Assembly: GCF_051020765.1 (NCBI RefSeq) | Contig: NW_027469346.1 | Span: forward strand, 1 to 64,000 | From: Lasioglossum baleicum | Lineage: Eukaryota > Arthropoda > Insecta > Hymenoptera > Halictidae | Reading direction: 5' to 3' | Length of the DNA: 64,000 nucleotides | Position numbers and translations under genes: made by a program | Shown: positions 10,817 to 22,832 of the stretch, one piece after another | Numbering within the stretch: the first letter of the stretch is position 1 | Layout of the letters: the number at the start of each line of letters is the position of its first letter | Notes under the pieces: model-generated | What the model was told of the DNA's origin: nothing | The model's database searches: none | What the model saw: the letters and a program-made list of their open reading frames with translations, nothing else

Positions 10817-12888
10817 TGCGTTATGCGTTATGCGTTATGCGTTATGCGTTATGCGTTATGCGTTATGCGTTATGCGTTATGCGTTATGCGTTATGCGTTA
10901 TGCGTTATGCGTTATGCGTTATGCGTTATGCGTTATGCGTTATGCGTTATGCGTCATGCGTTATGCGTTATGCGTTATGCGTTATGCGTTATGCGTTATG
11001 CGTTATGCGTTATGGGCTATGGGTTATGCGTTATGCGTTATGCGTTATGACTTTTGCATTATGCGTTATGCGTTAAGCGTTATGCGTTATGCGTTATGCG
11101 TTGTGCGTTATGCGTTGTGCGTTGTGCGTTGTGCGTTGTGCGTTGTGCGTTGTGCGTTGTGAGTTGTGCGTTGTGCGTTGTGCGTTGTGCGTTGTGCGTT
11201 GTGCGTTGTGCGTTGTGTGTTGTGCGTTATGCGTTATGCGTTATGCGTTATGCGTTATGCGTTATGCGTTATGCGTTATGCGTTATGCGTTATGCGTTAT
11301 GCGTTATGCGTTATGCGTTATGCGTTATGCGTTATGCGTTATGCGTTATGCGTTATGCGTTATGCGTTATGCGTTATGCGTTATGCGTTATGCGTTATGC
11401 GTTATGCGTTATGCGTTATGCGTTATGCGTTATGCGTTATGCGTTGTGCGTTGTGCGTTGTGCGTTGTGCGTTGTTCGTTGTGCGTTGTGCGTTATGCGT
11501 TGTGCGTTATGCGTTATGCGTTAAGCGTTATGCGTTATGACTTTTGCATTATGCGTTGTGCGTTATGCGTTATGCGTTATGCGTTATGCGTTATGCGTTA
11601 TGCGTTATGCGTTATGCGTTATGCGTTATGCGTTATGCGTTATGCGTTATGTGTTATGCGTTATGCGTTATGCGTTATGCGTTATGCGTTATGACTTTTG
11701 CATTATGCGTTATGCGTTATGCGTTATGCGTTATGCGTTATGCGTTGTGCGTTGTGCGTTGTGCGTTGTGCGTTGTGCGTTGTGCGTTGTGCGTTGTGCG
11801 TTGTGCGTTGTGCGTTGTGCGTTGTGCGTTGTGCGCTGTGCGTTATGCGTTATGCGTTATGCGATATGCGTTATGCGTTATGCGTTATGCGTTATGCGTT
11901 ATGCGTTATGCGTTATGCGTTATGCGTTATGCGTTATGCGTTATGCGTTATGCGTTATGCGTTATGCGTTATGCGTTATGCGTTATGCGTTATTCGTTAT
12001 GCGTTATGCGTTATGCGTTATGCGTTATGCGTTATGCGTTATGCGTTATGCGTTATGCGTTATGCGTTATGCGTTATGCGTTATGCGTTATGCGTTATGC
12101 GTTATGCGTTATGACTTTTGCATTATGCGTTATGCGTTATGCGTTATGCGTTATGCGTTATGCGTTATGCGTTATGCGTTGTGCGTTGTGCGTTGTGCGT
12201 TGTGCGTTGTGCGTTGTGCGTTGTGAGTTGTGCGTTGTGCGTTGTGCGTTGTGCGTTGTGCGTTATGGGCTATGCGTTATGCGTTATGCGTTATGACTTT
12301 TGCATTATGCGTTATGCGTTAAGCGTTATGCGTTATGCGTTATGCGTTATACGTTATGCGTTATGCGTTATGCGTTATGCGTTATGCGTTATGCGTTATG
12401 CGTTATGCGTTATGCGTTATGCGTTATGCGTTATGCGTTATGCGTTATGCGTTATGCGTTATGCGTTATGCGTTATGTGTTATGCGTTATGCGTTATGCG
12501 TTATGCGTTATGACTTTTGCGTTATGCGTTATGCGTTATGCGTTATGCGTTATGACTTTTGCATTATGCGTTATGCGTTATGCGTTATGCGTTATGCGTT
12601 ATGCGTTATGCGTTATGCGTTGTGCGGTGTGCGTTGTGCGTTGTGCGTTGTGCGTTGTGCGTTGTGTGTTGTGCGTTGTGCGTTGTGCGTTGTGCGTTGT
12701 GCGCTGTGCGTTATGCGTTATGCGTTATGCGATATGCGTTATGCGTTATGCGTTACGCGTTACGCGTTATGCGTTATGCGTTATGCGTTATGCGTTATGC
12801 GTTATGCGTTATGCGTTATGCGTTATGCGTTATGCGTTATGCGTTATGCGTTATGCGTTATGCGTTATGCGTTATGCGTTATGCGTTA

Positions 12889-13119
12889 TGCGTTGTGCGT
12901 TGTGCGTTGTGCGTTGTGCGTTGTGCGTTGTGCGTTGTGCGTTGTGCGTTGTGCGTTGTGCGTTGTGCGTTGTGCGTTGTGCGTTGTGCGTTGTGCGTTG
13001 TGCGTTGTGCGTTGTGCGTTGTGCGTTGTGCGTTGTGCGTTGTGCGTTGTGCGTTGTGCGTTGTGCGTTGTGCGTTGTGCGTTGTGCGTTGTGCGTTGTG
13101 CGTTGTGCGTTGTGCGTTG
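12889..13119 (+). repeat. Longest uninterrupted TGCGTTG run (33 units)
   Basis: This stretch of 231 bp is 33 perfect TGCGTTG heptamers, directly followed by the GGCGTTA pair at 13,124-13,137. The + strand here is 6/7 G+T. It is one of the few parts of the array where the - strand is also free of stops, because the TAA of the TGCGTTA complement is absent. The longest G runs in the window cluster immediately upstream of GGCGTTA pairs or TGCGTCC units. Confidence 0.93.
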
Positions 13120-13123
13120 TGCG

Positions 13124-14895
13124 TTAGGCGTTAGGCGTTGTGCGTTGTGCGTTGTGAGTTGTGCGTTGTGCGTTGTGCGTTGTGCGTTGTGCGTTATGGG
13201 CTATGCGTTATGCGTTATGCGTTATGACTTTTGCATTATTGCGTTATGCGTTAAGCGTTATGCGTTATGCGTTATGCGTTATACGTTATGCGTTATGCGT
13301 TATGCGTTATGCGTTATGCGTTAAGCGTTATGCGTTATGCGTTGTGCGTTGTGCGTTATGCGTTATGCGTTATGCGTTATGCGTTATGCGTTATGCGTTA
13401 TGCGTTATGCGTTATGCGTTACGCGTTGTGCGTTGTGCGTTGTGCGTTGTTCGTTGTGCGTTGTGCGTTATGCGTTGTGCGTTATGCGTTATGCGTTAAG
13501 CGTTATGCGTTATGACTTTTGCATTATGCGTTATGCGTTATGCGTTATGCGTTATGCGTTATGCGTTATGCGTTATGCGTTATGCGTTATGCGTTATGCG
13601 TTATGCGTTATGCGTTATGCGTTATGCGTTATGCGTTATGCGTTATGCGTTATGCGTTATGCGTTATGCGTTATGCGTTATGCGTTATGCGTTCTGCGTT
13701 GTGCGTTGTGCGTTATGCGTTGTGCGTTGTGCGCTGTGCGTTGTGCGTTGTGCGTTGTGCGTTGTGCGTTGTGCGTTGTGCGTTGTGCGTTGTGCGTTGT
13801 GCGTTGTGCGTTGTGCGTTGTGCGTTGTGCGTTGTGCGTTGTGCGTTGTGCGTTGTGCGTTGTGCGTTGTGCGTCATGTGTTATGCGTTGTGCGTTATGC
13901 GTTATGCGTTATGCGTTATGCGTTATGCGTTATGCGTTATGCGTTATGCGTTATGCGTTATGCGTTATGCGTTATGCGTTATGCGTTATGCGTTATGCGT
14001 TATGCGTTATGACTTTTGCATTATGCGTTATGCGTTATGACTTTTGCATTATGCGTTATGCGTTATGCGTTATGCGTTATGCGTTGTGCGTTGTGCGTTG
14101 TGCGTTGTGCGTTGTGCGTTGTGCGTTGTGTGTTGTGCGTTGTGCGTTGTGCGTTGTGCGTTGTGCGCTGTGCGTTATGCGTTATGCGTTATGCGATATG
14201 CGTTATGCGTTATGCGTTACGCGTTATGCGTTATGCGTTATGCGTTATGCGTTATGCGTTATGCGTTATGCGTTATGCGTTATGCGTTATGCGTTATGCG
14301 TTATGCGTTATGCGTTATGCGTTATGCGTTATGCGTTATGCGTTATGCGTTATGCGTTATGCGTTAAGCGTTATGCGTTATGCGTTATGCGTTATGCGTT
14401 ATGCGTTATGCGTTATGCGTTATGCGTTATGCGTTATGCGTTATGCGTTATGCGTTATGCGTTATGCGTTATGCGTTATGCGTTATGCGTTATGCGTTAC
14501 GCGTTACGCGTTATGCCTTATGCGTTATGCGTTATGCGTTACGCGTTACGCGTTATGCGTTATGCGTTATGCGTTATGCGTTATGCGTTATGCGTTATGC
14601 GTTATGCGTTATGCGTTATGCGTTATGCGTTATGCGTTATGCGTTATGCGTTGTGCGTTATGCGTTGTGCGTTGTGCGTTGTGCGTTGTGCGTTGTGCGC
14701 TGTGCGTTGTGCGTTGTGCGTTGTGCGTTGTGCGTTGTGCGTTGTGCGTTGTGCGTTGTGCGTTGTGCGTTGTGCGTTGTGCGTTGTGCGTTGTGCGTTG
14801 TGCGTTGTGCGTTGTGCGTTGTGCGTTGTGCGTTGTGCGTTGTGCGTTGTGCGTTGTGCGTTGTGCGTTGTGCGTTGTGCGTTGTGCGTTGTGCG
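13124..14895 (+). repeat. HOR family C, unit 3 (1,772 bp), containing module N copy 2
   Basis: It starts like the other C units (GGCGTTA pair, TGAGTTG, TGGGCTA, TGACTTT-TGCATTA plus T) but has no seven-T cassette and passes directly into module N: TTCGTTG (about 13,447), TGACTTT-TGCATTA (13,513), TGCGTTC, TGCGCTG, TGCGTCA-TGTGTTA (about 13,873), two TGACTTT-TGCATTA dimers about 30 bp apart near 14,007, TGCGATA, CGCGTTA and TGCCTTA (about 14,515). It ends in 27 pure TGCGTTG units (14,703-14,891). The length is 7x253+1, matching its single register shifter. Confidence 0.75.
13225..13239 (+). repeat. One-T insertion, copy 3
   Basis: Same structure in HOR C unit 3; register 2 to 3. This unit has no seven-T cassette. 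Confidence 0.95.
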
Positions 14896-14996
14896 TTAGG
14901 CGTTAGGCGTTGTGCGTTGTGCGTTGTGAGTTGTGCGTTGTGCGTTGTGCGTTGTGCGTTGTGCGTTATGGGCTATGCGTTATGCGTTATGCGTTA

Positions 14997-15011
14997 TGAC
15001 TTTTGCATTAT
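14997..15011 (+). repeat. One-T insertion, copy 4
   Basis: Same structure at the start of L1; register 3 to 4. Confidence 0.95.
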
Positions 15012-16355
15012 TGCGTTATGCGTTAAGCGTTATGCGTTATGCGTTATGCGTTATACGTTATGCGTTATGCGTTATGCGTTATGCGTTATGCGTTAAGCGT
15101 TATGCGTTAAGCGTTATGCGTTATGCGTTGTGCGTTGTGCGTTATGCGTTATGCGTTATGCGTTATGCGTTATGCGTTATGCGTTATGCGTTATGCGTTA
15201 CGCGTTGTGCGTTGTGCGTTGTGCGTTGGTCGTTGTGCGTTGTGCGTTATGCGTTGTGCGTTATGCGTTATGCGTTAAGCGTTATGCGTTATGACTTTTG
15301 CATTATGCGTTATGCGTTATGCGTTATGCGTTATGCGTTATGCGTTATGCGTTATGCGTTATGCGTTATGCGTTATGCGTTATGCGTTATGCGTTATGCG
15401 TTATGCGTTATGCGTTATGCGTTATGCGTTATGCGTTATGCGTTATGCGTTATGCGTTATGCGTTATGCGTTCTGCGTTGTGCGTTGTGCGTTGTGCGTT
15501 ATGCGTTGTGCGTTGTGCGCTGTGCGTTGTGCGTTGTGCGTTGTGCGTTGTGCGTTGTGCGTTGTGCGTTGTGCGTTGTGCGTTGTGCGTTGTGCGTTGT
15601 GCGTTGTGCGTTGTGCGTTGTGCGTTGTGCGTTGTGCGTTGTGCGTTGTGCGTCATGTGTTATGCGTTGTGCGTTATGCGTTATGCGTTATGCGTTATGC
15701 GTTATGCGTTATGCGTTATGCGTTATGCGTTATGCGTTATGCGTTATGCGTTATGCGTTATGCGTTATGCGTTATGCGTTATGACTTTTGCATTATGCGT
15801 TATGCGTTATGACTTTTGCATTATGCGTTATGCGTTATGCGTTATGCGTTATGCGTTGTGCGTTGTGCGTTGTGCGTTGTGCGTTGTGCGTTGTGCGTTG
15901 TGTGTTGTGCGTTGTGCGTTGTGCGTTGTGCGTTGTGCGCTGTGCGTTATGCGTTATGCGTTATGCGATATGCGTTATGCGTTATGCGTTACGCGTTATG
16001 CGTTATGCGTTATGCGTTATGCGTTATGCGTTATGCGTTATGCGTTATGCGTTATGCGTTATGCGTTATGCGTTATGCGTTATGCGTTATGCGTTATGCG
16101 TTATGCGTTATGCGTTATGCGTTATGCGTTAAGCGTTATGCGTTATGCGTTATGCGTTATGCGTTATGCGTTATGCGTTATGCGTTATGCGTTATGCGTT
16201 ATGCGTTATGCGTTATGCGTTATGCGTTATGCGTTATGCGTTATGCGTTATGCGTTACGCGTTACGCGTTATGCCTTATGCGTTATGCGTTATGCGTTAT
16301 GCGTTATGCGTTGTGCGTTGTGCGTTGTGCGTTGTTCGTTGTGCGTTGTGCGTTG

Positions 16356-16838
16356 TGCGTTATGCGTTATGCGTTATGCGTTATGCGTTATGCGTTATGC
16401 GTTATGCGTTATGCGTTATGCGTTATGCGTTATGCGTTATGCGTTATGCGTTATGCGTTATGCGTTATGCGTTATGCGTTATGCGTTATGCGTTATGCGT
16501 TATGCGTTATGCGTTATGCGTTATGCGTTATGCGTTATGCGTTATGCGTTATGCGTTATGCGTTATGCGTTATGCGTTATGCGTTATGCGTTATGCGTTA
16601 TGCGTTATGCGTTATGCGTTATGCGTTATGCGTTATGCGTTATGCGTTATGCGTTATGCGTTATGCGTTATGCGTTATGCGTTATGCGTTATGCGTTATG
16701 CGTTATGCGTTATGCGTTATGCGTTATGCGTTATGCGTTATGCGTTATGCGTTATGCGTTATGCGTTATGCGTTATGCGTTATGCGTTATGCGTTATGCG
16801 TTATGCGTTATGCGTTATGCGTTATGCGTTATGCGTTA
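16356..16838 (+). repeat. Longest uninterrupted TGCGTTA run (69 units)
   Basis: This stretch of 483 bp is 69 perfect TGCGTTA heptamers between a TTCGTTG-containing G block and TGGGCTA. The homologous run in L2 (27,756-28,077) has 46 units; the 161-bp difference accounts exactly for the change of L1-L2 offset from 11,400 to 11,239. Other long pure A runs: 17,672-18,077 (58 units), 19,870-20,310 (63), 23,526-23,945 (60), 30,913-31,304 (56), 40,497-40,902 (58), 44,228-44,703 (68) and 56,831-57,250 (60). Confidence 0.93.
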
Positions 16839-19800
16839 TGGGCTATGGGTTATGCGTTATGCGTTATGCGTTATGCGTTATGACTTTTGCATTATGCGTT
16901 ATGCGTTAAGCGTTATGCGTTATGCGTTATGCGTTGTGCGTTATGCGTTGTGCGTTGTGCGTTGTGCGTTGTGCGTTGTGCGTTGTGCGTTGTGCGTTGT
17001 GAGTTGTGCGTTGTGCGTTGTGCGTTGTGCGTTGTGCGTTGTGCGTTGTGTGTTGTGCGTTATGCGTTATGCGTTATGCGTTATGCGTTATGCGTTATGC
17101 GTTATGCGTTATGCGTTATGCGTTATGCGTTATGCGTTATGCGTTATGCGTTATGCGTTATGCGTTATGCGTTATGCGTTATGCGTTATGCGTTATGCGT
17201 TATGCGTTATGCGTTATGCGTTATGCGTTATGCGTTGTGCGTTGTGCGTTGTGCGTTGTGCGTTGTTCGTTGTGCGTTGTGCGTTATGCGTTGTGCGTTA
17301 TGCGTTATGCGTTAAGCGTTATGCGTTATGACTTTTGCATTATGCGTTGTGCGTTATGCGTTATGCGTTATGCGTTATGCGTTATGCGTTATGCGTTATG
17401 CGTTATGCGTTATGCGTTATGCGTTATGCGTTATGCGTTATGCGTTATGTGTTATGCGTTATGCGTTATGCGTTATGCGTTATGCGTTATGCGTTATGCG
17501 TTATGCGTTATGACTTTTGCATTATGCGTTATGCGTTATGCGTTATGCGTTATGCGTTATGCGTTGTGCGTTGTGCGTTGTGCGTTGTGCGTTGTGCGTT
17601 GTGCGTTGTGCGTTGTGCGTTGTGCGTTGTGCGTTGTGCGCTGTGCGTTATGCGTTATGCGTTATGCGATATGCGTTATGCGTTATGCGTTATGCGTTAT
17701 GCGTTATGCGTTATGCGTTATGCGTTATGCGTTATGCGTTATGCGTTATGCGTTATGCGTTATGCGTTATGCGTTATGCGTTATGCGTTATGCGTTATGC
17801 GTTATGCGTTATGCGTTATGCGTTATGCGTTATGCGTTATGCGTTATGCGTTATGCGTTATGCGTTATGCGTTATGCGTTATGCGTTATGCGTTATGCGT
17901 TATGCGTTATGCGTTATGCGTTATGCGTTATGCGTTATGCGTTATGCGTTATGCGTTATGCGTTATGCGTTATGCGTTATGCGTTATGCGTTATGCGTTA
18001 TGCGTTATGCGTTATGCGTTATGCGTTATGCGTTATGCGTTATGCGTTATGCGTTATGCGTTATGCGTTATGCGTTATGACTTTTGCATTATGCGTTATG
18101 CGTTATGCGTTATGCGTTATGCGTTATGCGTTATGCGTTATGCGTTATGCGTTGTGCGTTATGCGTTATGCGTTATGCGTTATGCGTTATGCGTTATGCG
18201 TTATGCGTTATGCGTTATGCGTTATGCGTTATGCGTTATGACTTTTGCATTATGCGTTATGCGTTATGCGTTATGCGTTATGCGTTATGCGTTATGCGTT
18301 ATGCGTTGTGCGTTGTGCGTTGTGCGTTGTGCGTTATGCGTTATGCGTTATGCGTTATGACTTTTGCATTATGCGTTATGCGTTATGCGTTATGCGTTAT
18401 GCGTTATGCGTTATGCGTTATGCGTTATGCGTTGTGCGTTGTGCGTTGTGCGTTGTGCGTTGTGCGTTGTGCGTTGTGAGTTGTGCGTTGTGCGTTGTGC
18501 GTTGTGCGTTGTGCGTTATGGGCTATGCGTTATGCGTTATGCGTTATGACTTTTGCATTATGCGTTATGCGTTAAGCGTTATGCGTTATGCGTTATGCGT
18601 TATGCGTTATGCGTTATGCGTTATGCGTTATGCGTTATGCGTTATGCGTTATGCGTTATGCGTTATGCGTTATGCGTTGTGCGTTGTGCGTTGTGCGTTG
18701 TGCGTTGTGAGTTGTGCGTTGTGCGTTGTGCGTTGTGCGTTGTGCGTTATGGGCTATGCGTTGTGCGTTATGCGTTATGCGTTATGCGTTATGCGTTATG
18801 CGTTATGCGTTATGCGTTATGCGTTATGCGTTATGCGTTATGCGTTATGCGTTATGCGTTATGCGTTATGCGTTATGCGTTATGCGTTATGCGTTATGCG
18901 TTATGCGTTATGCGTTATGCGTTGTGCGTTGTGCGTTGTGCGTTGTGCGTTGTGCGTTGTGCGTTGTGCGTTGTGCGTTGTGCGTTGTGCGTTGTGCGTT
19001 GTGCGTTGTGCGTTGTGCGTTGTGCGTTGTGCGTTGTGCGTTGTGCGTTGTGCGTTGTGCGTTGTGCGTTGTGCGCTGTGCGTTATGCGTTATGCGTTAT
19101 GCGATATGCGTTATGCGTTATGCGTTATGCGTTATGCGTTATGCGTTATGCGTTATGCGTTATGCGTTATGCGTTATGCGTTATGCGTTATGCGTTATGA
19201 CTTTTGCATTATGCGTTATGCGTTATGCGTTATGCGTTATGCGTTATGCGTTATGCGTTATGCGTTGTGCGTTGTGCGTTGTGCGTTGTGCGTTGTGCGT
19301 TGTGCGTTGTGCGTTGTGCGTTGTGAGTTGTGCGTTGTGCGTTGTGCGTTGTGCGTTGTGCGTTATGGGCTATGCGTTATGCGTTATGCGTTATGACTTT
19401 TGCATTATGCGTTATGCGTTAAGCGTTATGCGTTATGCGTTATGCGTTATGCGTTATGCGTTATGCGTTATGCGTTATGCGTTATGCGTTATGCGTTATG
19501 CGTTATGCGTTATGCGTTATGCGTTATGCGTTATGCGTTATGCGTTATGCGTTATGCGTTATGTGTTATGCGTTATGCGTTATGCGTTATGCGTTATGAC
19601 TTTTGCGTTATGCGTTATGCGTTATGCGTTATGCGTTATGCGTTATGCGTTATGCGTTATGCGTTATGCATTATGCGTTATGCGTTGTGCGTTGTGCGTT
19701 GTGCGTTGTGCGTTGTGCGTTGTGCGTTGTGCGTTGTGCGTTGTGCGTTGTGCGTTGTGCGTTGTGCGTTGTGCGTTGTGCGTTGTGCGTTGTGCGTTGT

Positions 19801-20653
19801 GCGTTGTGCGTTGTGCGTTGTGCGTTGTGCGTTGTGCGCTGTGCGTTATGCGTTATGCGTTATGCGATATGCGTTATGCGTTATGCGTTATGCGTTATGC
19901 GTTATGCGTTATGCGTTATGCGTTATGCGTTATGCGTTATGCGTTATGCGTTATGCGTTATGCGTTATGCGTTATGCGTTATGCGTTATGCGTTATGCGT
20001 TATGCGTTATGCGTTATGCGTTATGCGTTATGCGTTATGCGTTATGCGTTATGCGTTATGCGTTATGCGTTATGCGTTATGCGTTATGCGTTATGCGTTA
20101 TGCGTTATGCGTTATGCGTTATGCGTTATGCGTTATGCGTTATGCGTTATGCGTTATGCGTTATGCGTTATGCGTTATGCGTTATGCGTTATGCGTTATG
20201 CGTTATGCGTTATGCGTTATGCGTTATGCGTTATGCGTTATGCGTTATGCGTTATGCGTTATGCGTTATGCGTTATGCGTTATGCGTTATGCGTTATGCG
20301 TTATGCGTTATGACTTTTGCATTATGCGTTATGCGTTATGCGTTATGCGTTATGCGTTATGCGTTATGCGTTGTGCGTTGTGCGTTGTGCGTTGTGCGTT
20401 GTGCGTTGTGCGTTGTGAGTTGTGCGTTGTGCGTTGTGCGTTGTGCGTTGTGCGTTATGGGCTATGCGTTATGCGTTATGCGTTATGACTTTTGCATTAT
20501 GCGTTATGCGTTAAGCGTTATGCGTTATGCGTTATGCGTTATGCGTTATACGTTATGCGTTATGCGTTATGCGTTATGCGTTATGCGTTATGCGTTATGC
20601 GTTATGCGTTATGCGTTATGCGTTATGCGTTATGCGTTATGCGTTATGCGTTA

Positions 20654-20703
20654 TACGTTATGCGTTATACCTTATGCGTTATGCGTTATGCGTTATTTTT
20701 TTA
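20654..20703 (+). repeat. Seven-T cassette, copy 3
   Basis: Identical to copy 1; T run 20,696-20,702; register 4 to 5. It lies in L1 and is followed by consensus units, a TGTGTTA (20,732-20,738) and a 51-unit A run. Confidence 0.97.
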
Positions 20704-22817
20704 TGCGTTATGCGTTATGCGTTATGCGTTATGTGTTATGCGTTATGCGTTATGCGTTATGCGTTATGCGTTATGCGTTATGCGTTATGCGTTATGCGTT
20801 ATGCGTTATGCGTTATGCGTTATGCGTTATGCGTTATGCGTTATGCGTTATGCGTTATGCGTTATGCGTTATGCGTTATGCGTTATGCGTTATGCGTTAT
20901 GCGTTATGCGTTATGCGTTATGCGTTATGCGTTATGCGTTATGCGTTATGCGTTATGCGTTATGCGTTATGCGTTATGCGTTATGCGTTATGCGTTATGC
21001 GTTATGCGTTATGCGTTATGCGTTATGCGTTATGCGTTATGCGTTATGCGTTATGCGTTATGCGTTATGCGTTATGCGTTATGCGTTATGCGTTATGACT
21101 TTTGCATTATGCGTTATGCGATAAGCGTTATGCGTTATGCGTTATGCGTTGTGCGTTGTGCGTTGTGCGTTGTGCGTTGTGCGTTGTGCGTTGTGCGTTG
21201 TGCGTTGTGCGTTGTGCGTTGTGCGTTGTGGGTTGTGCGTTGTGCGTTGTGCGTTGTGCGTTAGGCGTTAGGCGTTGTGCGTTGTGCGTTGTGAGTTGTG
21301 CGTTGTGCGTTGTGCGTTGAGCGTTGTGCGTTGTGCGTTGTGCGTTGTGCGTTGTGCGTTGTGCGTTGTGCGTTATGCGTTGTGCGTTGTGCGTTATGCA
21401 TTATGCGTTATGCGTTATGCGTTATGCGTTATGCGTTATGCGTTATGCGTTATGCGTTATGCGTTATGCGTTATGCGTTATGCGTTATGCGTTATGCGTT
21501 ATGCGTTATGCGTTATGCGTTATGCGTTATGCGTTATGCGTTATGCGTTATGCGTTATGCGTTATGCGTTATGCGTTATGCGTTATGCGTTATGCGTTAT
21601 GCGTTATGCGTTATGCGTTATGCGTTATGCGTTATGCGTTATGCGTTATGCGTTATGCGTTATGCGTTATGCGTTATGCGTTATGCGTTATGCGTTATGC
21701 GTTATGCGTTATGCGTTATGCGTTATGCGTTATGCGTTATGACTTTTGCGTTATGCGTTATGCGTTATGCGTTATGCGTTAAGCGTTATGCGTTATGACT
21801 TTTGCATTATGCGTTATGCGTTATGCGTTATGCGTTATGCGTTATGCGTTATGCGTTATGCGTTATGCGTTATGCGTTATGCGTTATGCGTTATGCATTA
21901 TGCGTTATGCGTTATGCGTTATGCGTTATGCGTTATGCGTTATGCGTTGTGCGTTGTGCGTTGTGCGTTGTGCGTTGTGCGTTGTGCGTTGTGCGTTGTG
22001 CGTTATGCGTTGTGCGTTGTGCGTTATGCGTTGTGCGTTATGCGTTATGCGTTATGCGTTATGCGTTATGCGTTATGCGTTATGCGTTATGCGTTATGCG
22101 TTATGCGTTATGCGTTGTGCGTTGTGCGTTGTGCGTTGTGCGTTGTTCGTTGTGCGTTGTGCGTTGTGCGTTATGCGTTATGCGTTATGCGTTATGCGTT
22201 ATGCGTTATGCGTTATGCGTTATGCGTTATGCGTTATGCGTTATGCGTTATGCGTTATGGGTGATGCGTTATGCGTTGTGCGTTGTGCGTTGTGCGTTGT
22301 GCGTTGTGCGTTGTGCGTTGTGCGTTGTGCGTTGTGCGTTGTGCGTTGTGCGTTGTGCGTTGTGCGTTGTGCGTTGTGCGTTGTGCGTTGTGCGTCATGC
22401 GTTATGCGTTGTGCGTTATGCGTTATGCGTTATGCGTTATGCGTTATGCGTTATGCGTTATGCGTTATGGGCTATGCGTTATGCGTTATACGTTATGCGT
22501 TATGACTTTTGCATTATGCGTTATGCGTTAAGCGTTATGCGTTATGCGTTGTGCGTTGTGCGCTGTGCGTTGTGCGTTGTGCGTTGTGCGTTGTGCGTTG
22601 TGCGTTGTGCGTTGTGCGTTGTGCGTTGTGCGTTGTGCGTTGTGCGTTGTGCGTTGTGCGTTGTGCGTTGTGCGTTGTGCGTTGTGCGTTGTGCGTTGTG
22701 CGTTGTGCGTTGTGCGTTAGGCGTTAGGCGTTGTGCGTTGTGCGTTGTGAGTTGTGCGTTGTGCGTTGTGCGTTGTGCGTTGTGCGTTATGGGCTATGCG
22801 TTATGCGTTATGCGTTA

Positions 22818-22832
22818 TGACTTTTGCATTAT
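22818..22832 (+). repeat. One-T insertion, copy 5
   Basis: Same structure at the start of HOR M; register 5 to 6; 7,821 bp after copy 4. Confidence 0.95.

Larger units (their letters stand above)
10532..13123 (+). repeat. HOR family C, unit 2 (2,592 bp)
   Basis: This is a near copy of unit 1. It shares the rare TTCGTTA (11,993-11,999) and TGCGGTG (12,623-12,629), the one-T insertion, the seven-T cassette (10,767-10,816) and the same order of TGACTTT-TGCATTA dimers. It lacks the second TGCGATA segment that unit 1 has near 10,000-10,390 and has its own TGCGATA just before the cassette (about 10,754) and a TGCGTCA near 10,951. It ends in the longest pure TGCGTTG run of the window. Confidence 0.8.
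14896..22716 (+). repeat. Giant HOR L1 (7,821 bp)
   Basis: The unit begins with a GGCGTTA pair and TGACTTT-TGCATTA plus T, then module N with the diagnostic GTCGTTG (15,229-15,235), TGCGCTG, TGCGTCA-TGTGTTA (about 15,652), TGCGATA, a CGCGTTA pair, TTCGTTG, a 69-unit A run, TGGGCTA-TGGGTTA, a chain of TGACTTT-TGCATTA blocks, TGACTTT-TGCGTTA (19,597), TGCGATA (19,863), the seven-T cassette (20,654-20,703), TGCGATA-AGCGTTA (about 21,120), TGGGTTG (21,229), an internal GGCGTTA pair (21,261), AGCGTTG (about 21,318), TTCGTTG, TGGGTGA (about 22,259), TGCGTCA and TGACTTT-TGCATTA. The same series recurs in L2 at an offset of about 11.4 to 10.9 kb. Confidence 0.82.
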
